Positions 6,932 to 8,035 of a stretch of DNA of 8,035 nucleotides are shown piece by piece. The notes below the pieces were generated by a model. It made no database searches, was not told where the DNA came from, and saw only the letters and a program-made list of their open reading frames with translations. Positions within the stretch are counted from its first letter, which is position 1; each line of letters starts with the position of its first letter. The stretch comes from Candidatus Aenigmatarchaeota archaeon. GTDB lineage: Archaea > Aenigmatarchaeota > Aenigmatarchaeia > QMZP01 > JAUXAV01. The stretch is from positions 1 through 8,035 of the forward strand of contig JAUXAV010000046.1 of assembly GCA_030619735.1 (NCBI GenBank). Reading direction: 5' to 3'. Made by a program: the position numbers and the translations under genes.

Positions 6932-6968
6932 CATCTCTGCATCTCAAGCGAACAGGCAGAGATGCAGA
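6932..6968. repeat. Inverted repeat with two alternative registers, 9 or 10 bp
   Basis: CATCTCTGC (6932-6940) pairs perfectly with GCAGAGATG (6956-6964). Shifted by a few bases, TCTGCATCTC (6936-6945) pairs perfectly with GAGATGCAGA (6959-6968). Both arms contain an internal duplication, which makes the slip possible. Confidence 0.75.
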
Positions 6969-6969
6969 C

Positions 6970-7013
6970 TCGTGAGTCCCCATCTTAAAAGATGGGGTAT
7001 AAGGGATTCACGA
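6970..7013. repeat. Nested inverted repeat: 9-bp inner hairpin inside a 9-bp outer stem
   Basis: The inner stem is CCCCATCTT (6978-6986) with AAGATGGGG (6989-6997). The outer stem is TCGTGAGTC (6970-6978) with GATTCACGA (7005-7013), one G-T pair. C6978 can serve only one stem, and TATAAGG (6998-7004) is left as a bulge. Confidence 0.8.
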
Positions 7014-7051
7014 TCAACTACCCCATCATAAGGTGCCATGGTGTTCCCTGT

Positions 7052-7306
7052 TCACTTCTTCTCCAGCTCCATTGCCATATTCTTTACCATGACATAGGTG
7101 GCCGCAATTATCATTATAATCAGGGTGATTATTATGTAAAGGCCGTATGAAAGCGCGGTGGACATCTTATCCAAGCAGCCAGATCCCTGCTGCAGTATGC
7201 ATATGATGTCATTGCTTACAAGCTTGTCGAATGAGAAAAATGCAAAGAATGCTGCCACCAAGAATATTATGATGCCGAATATTGTTATAATTACTGTCCC
7301 TTTCAT
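7052..7306 (-). CDS. Small two-helix membrane protein with C-x7-C loop (paralogue of its upstream neighbour)
   Basis: An 84-residue protein not recognised as a named family. It has two membrane helices (about residues 4-26 and 54-74) joined by a loop with Cys-x7-Cys (CILQQGSGC), and a charged C-terminus ending in MELEKK. The upstream neighbour at 7308-7622 has the same plan: the same helix spacing, the same C-x7-C spacing and a similar second helix (LIMIIAATYVM against LIMIAAAVYIL). The loop cysteines probably form a disulphide outside the cell. The frame extends to 7375, but ATG 7306 is chosen: it follows the neighbour's stop by one base (TAA-C-ATG) with GGAGGG 8 nt before it. It lies between rnp4 and rps19e and is probably co-transcribed with rnp4. 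Function unknown. Confidence 0.82.
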   Translation of the reverse strand: MKGTVIITIFGIIIFLVAAFFAFFSFDKLVSNDIICILQQGSGCLDKMSTALSYGLYIIITLIIMIIAATYVMVKNMAMELEKK

Positions 7307-7307
7307 G

Positions 7308-7622
7308 TTATTGACCCTCCCGTTTCCTCTCTGCTTTTGTGCCCTTGCCGTAGCTATATTTTCTTTCCATATCAAATGTTATGAACAGGATATAGACTGC
7401 TGCAGCAATCATTATGAGCAGGAAAAAGATTATGAAAAGGCCTATTGTTGCGCTTGAAAACATATCTGTTGTGCATATGCCCCTTGCTTGTATGAGGCAA
7501 CCCAGATTGTCGTACAGGAACATGTCAAAAATAAAGATTATGAAAAATGCCGCTATAAAGAGTACTGTAACACCCATTGCTATTATTATGTTTGCCCCCT
7601 TGGCTCCCTTCAAGCCCTTCAT
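7308..7622 (-). CDS. Small two-helix membrane protein with C-x7-C loop
   Basis: A 104-residue protein of unknown family. A short basic N-terminus (MKGLKGAKGAN) is followed by two membrane helices (about 11-34 and 57-80), a loop containing CLIQARGIC (Cys-x7-Cys), and a strongly charged tail of about 25 residues rich in Lys, Arg and Glu that probably lies in the cytoplasm. ATG 7622 is chosen over GTG 7628 because GGGTGA lies 6 nt upstream of the ATG. The ATG overlaps the rnp4 stop (ATGA), so translation is probably coupled to rnp4. It is a tandem paralogue of the 84-residue protein that follows. The pair might act as a hetero-oligomer, but nothing in the sequence shows a function. Confidence 0.83.
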   Translation of the reverse strand: MKGLKGAKGANIIIAMGVTVLFIAAFFIIFIFDMFLYDNLGCLIQARGICTTDMFSSATIGLFIIFFLLIMIAAAVYILFITFDMERKYSYGKGTKAERKREGQ

Positions 7623-7975
7623 GAACACTCACCCTTTCTCCGCATTTCTGCTCTTTCTCTACGGTAGGGATGCCTTGAGATTTTGCCGCATTCAAGGCAT
7701 CTTATTACCACGGCTTTTTGCCTGGGGTTTGTCCTTACCCTGCAATTGACCCCGGGTTTCAGGTAGCTATTACAATCTTTGCAGAAGCTTCCTTTTAAGT
7801 TTTCAGGGATTTTTACATTATAACGCATCCCTATCTTCCTGGCAAGCCGGACATACCTTCTTGACCTTTCCCTGTGCTCCCTGAATTCCCTGTCCGCAAG
7901 CCTGAAAAGTATATTAATCCTTTCCCCTGCAATATCCTGCTGCCAGCCGGGTTTTGTCCTGTTTCTTCTGTCCAT
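7619..7975 (-). CDS. rnp4: RNase P protein component 4 (Rpp21/Rpr2)
   Basis: Zinc-binding protein subunit of archaeal RNase P, which works with Rpp29 on the specificity domain of the RNase P RNA in tRNA 5' maturation. The 118-residue protein has the family layout: a basic N-terminal helical region with ADREF and YVRLARKIGMRYNVKIP, then a zinc ribbon with FCKDC (Cys65, Cys68) and RCLECG (Cys93, Cys96), and a conserved PGVNCRVR segment between them. All four zinc ligands are present. It ends in a basic tail. ATG 7975 has no ribosome site, but a TATA box lies 27 nt upstream, so the mRNA is probably leaderless. Rpp21 next to S19e is a known archaeal arrangement; here two membrane-protein genes lie between them. 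The ATGA overlap with the next gene suggests one transcript. Confidence 0.93.
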   Translation of the reverse strand: MDRRNRTKPGWQQDIAGERINILFRLADREFREHRERSRRYVRLARKIGMRYNVKIPENLKGSFCKDCNSYLKPGVNCRVRTNPRQKAVVIRCLECGKISRHPYRRERAEMRRKGECS

Positions 7976-7997
7976 GTTTAGATTTAGAATTCGGTTC

Positions 7998-8006
7998 TAT
8001 TTATAT
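7998..8006 (-). promoter_or_regulatory. TATA box for leaderless rnp4 transcript
   Basis: ATATAAATA on the minus strand is a near-consensus archaeal TATA box centred 27 nt upstream of ATG 7975. That spacing places transcription start at or next to the start codon, and no ribosome site is seen. Confidence 0.65.
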
Positions 8007-8035
8007 TCTGGGGCAGGGATGCATAGTATTTTTAA

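Larger units (their letters stand above)
6839..7013 (+). mobile_element. Possible IS200/IS605-type relic or solo omega-RNA-like unit (no transposase)
   Basis: This stretch lies within the 272-nt gap between rps19e and the membrane-protein pair. It has a hairpin at each side and no transposase gene. The right side is a CCCCATCTT/AAGATGGGG hairpin closed by an outer TCGTGAGTC/GATTCACGA stem (one G-T pair), followed by GATCAAC. This nested layout, with a GATGGGGTA arm and a TTCAC end, is typical of right ends of archaeal IS200/IS605 elements, where the end of tnpB and the omega-RNA overlap. A plus-strand frame running into the hairpin ends in TRESPS then stop, loosely like TnpB tails. The left hairpin at 6839-6856 would be the left end. 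Orientation and family are inferences. A host structured RNA is the main alternative. Confidence 0.35.

Noticed and set aside
6889..7025. tRNA cloverleaf
   Set aside because: The outer 7-bp stem plus three arms invites it, but there is no T-loop consensus, no anticodon arm of the right size, and the length is far too great without an identifiable intron.
6839..7027. CRISPR array
   Set aside because: The palindromes differ from each other in sequence and there is no regular repeat-spacer spacing.
6944..7039. Minus-strand 31-residue reading frame (ATG 7039 to TGA) after the 84-aa membrane protein gene
   Set aside because: It runs straight through the nested hairpins, has no ribosome site and no recognisable motif. 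The base pairing explains the sequence better.

Overview
The window is archaeal. It carries a run of archaeal/eukaryotic-type genes with no bacterial counterparts: the RNase P protein Rpp21, ribosomal proteins S19e, L39e and L31e, and a PDCD5-family protein. TATA-like boxes sit about 25-27 nt upstream of two start codons, the arrangement expected for leaderless archaeal mRNAs, while genes inside operons have GGTGA/GGAGG-type ribosome sites. The lineage cannot be fixed from sequence alone. The long charged tail on L31e and the unfamiliar small membrane proteins would suit a DPANN-type or other uncultivated archaeon, but this is a weak inference. Every gene I can support is on the minus strand, so transcription runs from right to left.

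Right part (about 7975 down to 5362), informational genes: rnp4 (RNase P Rpp21 subunit), then two small paralogous two-helix membrane proteins, then a 272-nt gene-free stretch rich in hairpins, then rps19e, a PDCD5-like gene, rpl39e (a 55-codon gene that is easy to miss) and rpl31e. This matches the conserved archaeal order Rpp21 - S19e - PDCD5 - L39e - L31e. Two things differ: the membrane-protein pair and hairpin region sit between Rpp21 and S19e, and the cluster stops after L31e where eIF6 and L18ae (LX) usually follow.

Left part (5311 down to the window edge), a surface-glycan locus: a UDP-GlcNAc 2-epimerase (wecB type, making UDP-ManNAc), a 220-aa membrane-anchored protein of unknown function, a multi-spanning oligosaccharide-repeat-unit polymerase-like protein, a GT4 glycosyltransferase, and a second polymerase-like protein that runs off the left edge. 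The two polymerases look like diverged paralogues flanking the glycosyltransferase. Together they suggest synthesis and polymerisation of a ManNAc-containing (or derived) cell-surface polysaccharide or glycan, continuing left of the window.

The gene-free stretch 6780-7051 is the most unusual part. It holds a left hairpin, a central 9-10 bp hairpin and a right hairpin closed by an outer GTGA/TTCAC stem. The right structure looks like the right end of an IS200/IS605-family (TnpB/omega-RNA) element, so the stretch may be a transposase-less relic or a solo structured RNA. The same segment has mutually exclusive pairings of GATGGGGTA with two partners, which gives it a switch-like look if transcribed toward rps19e.
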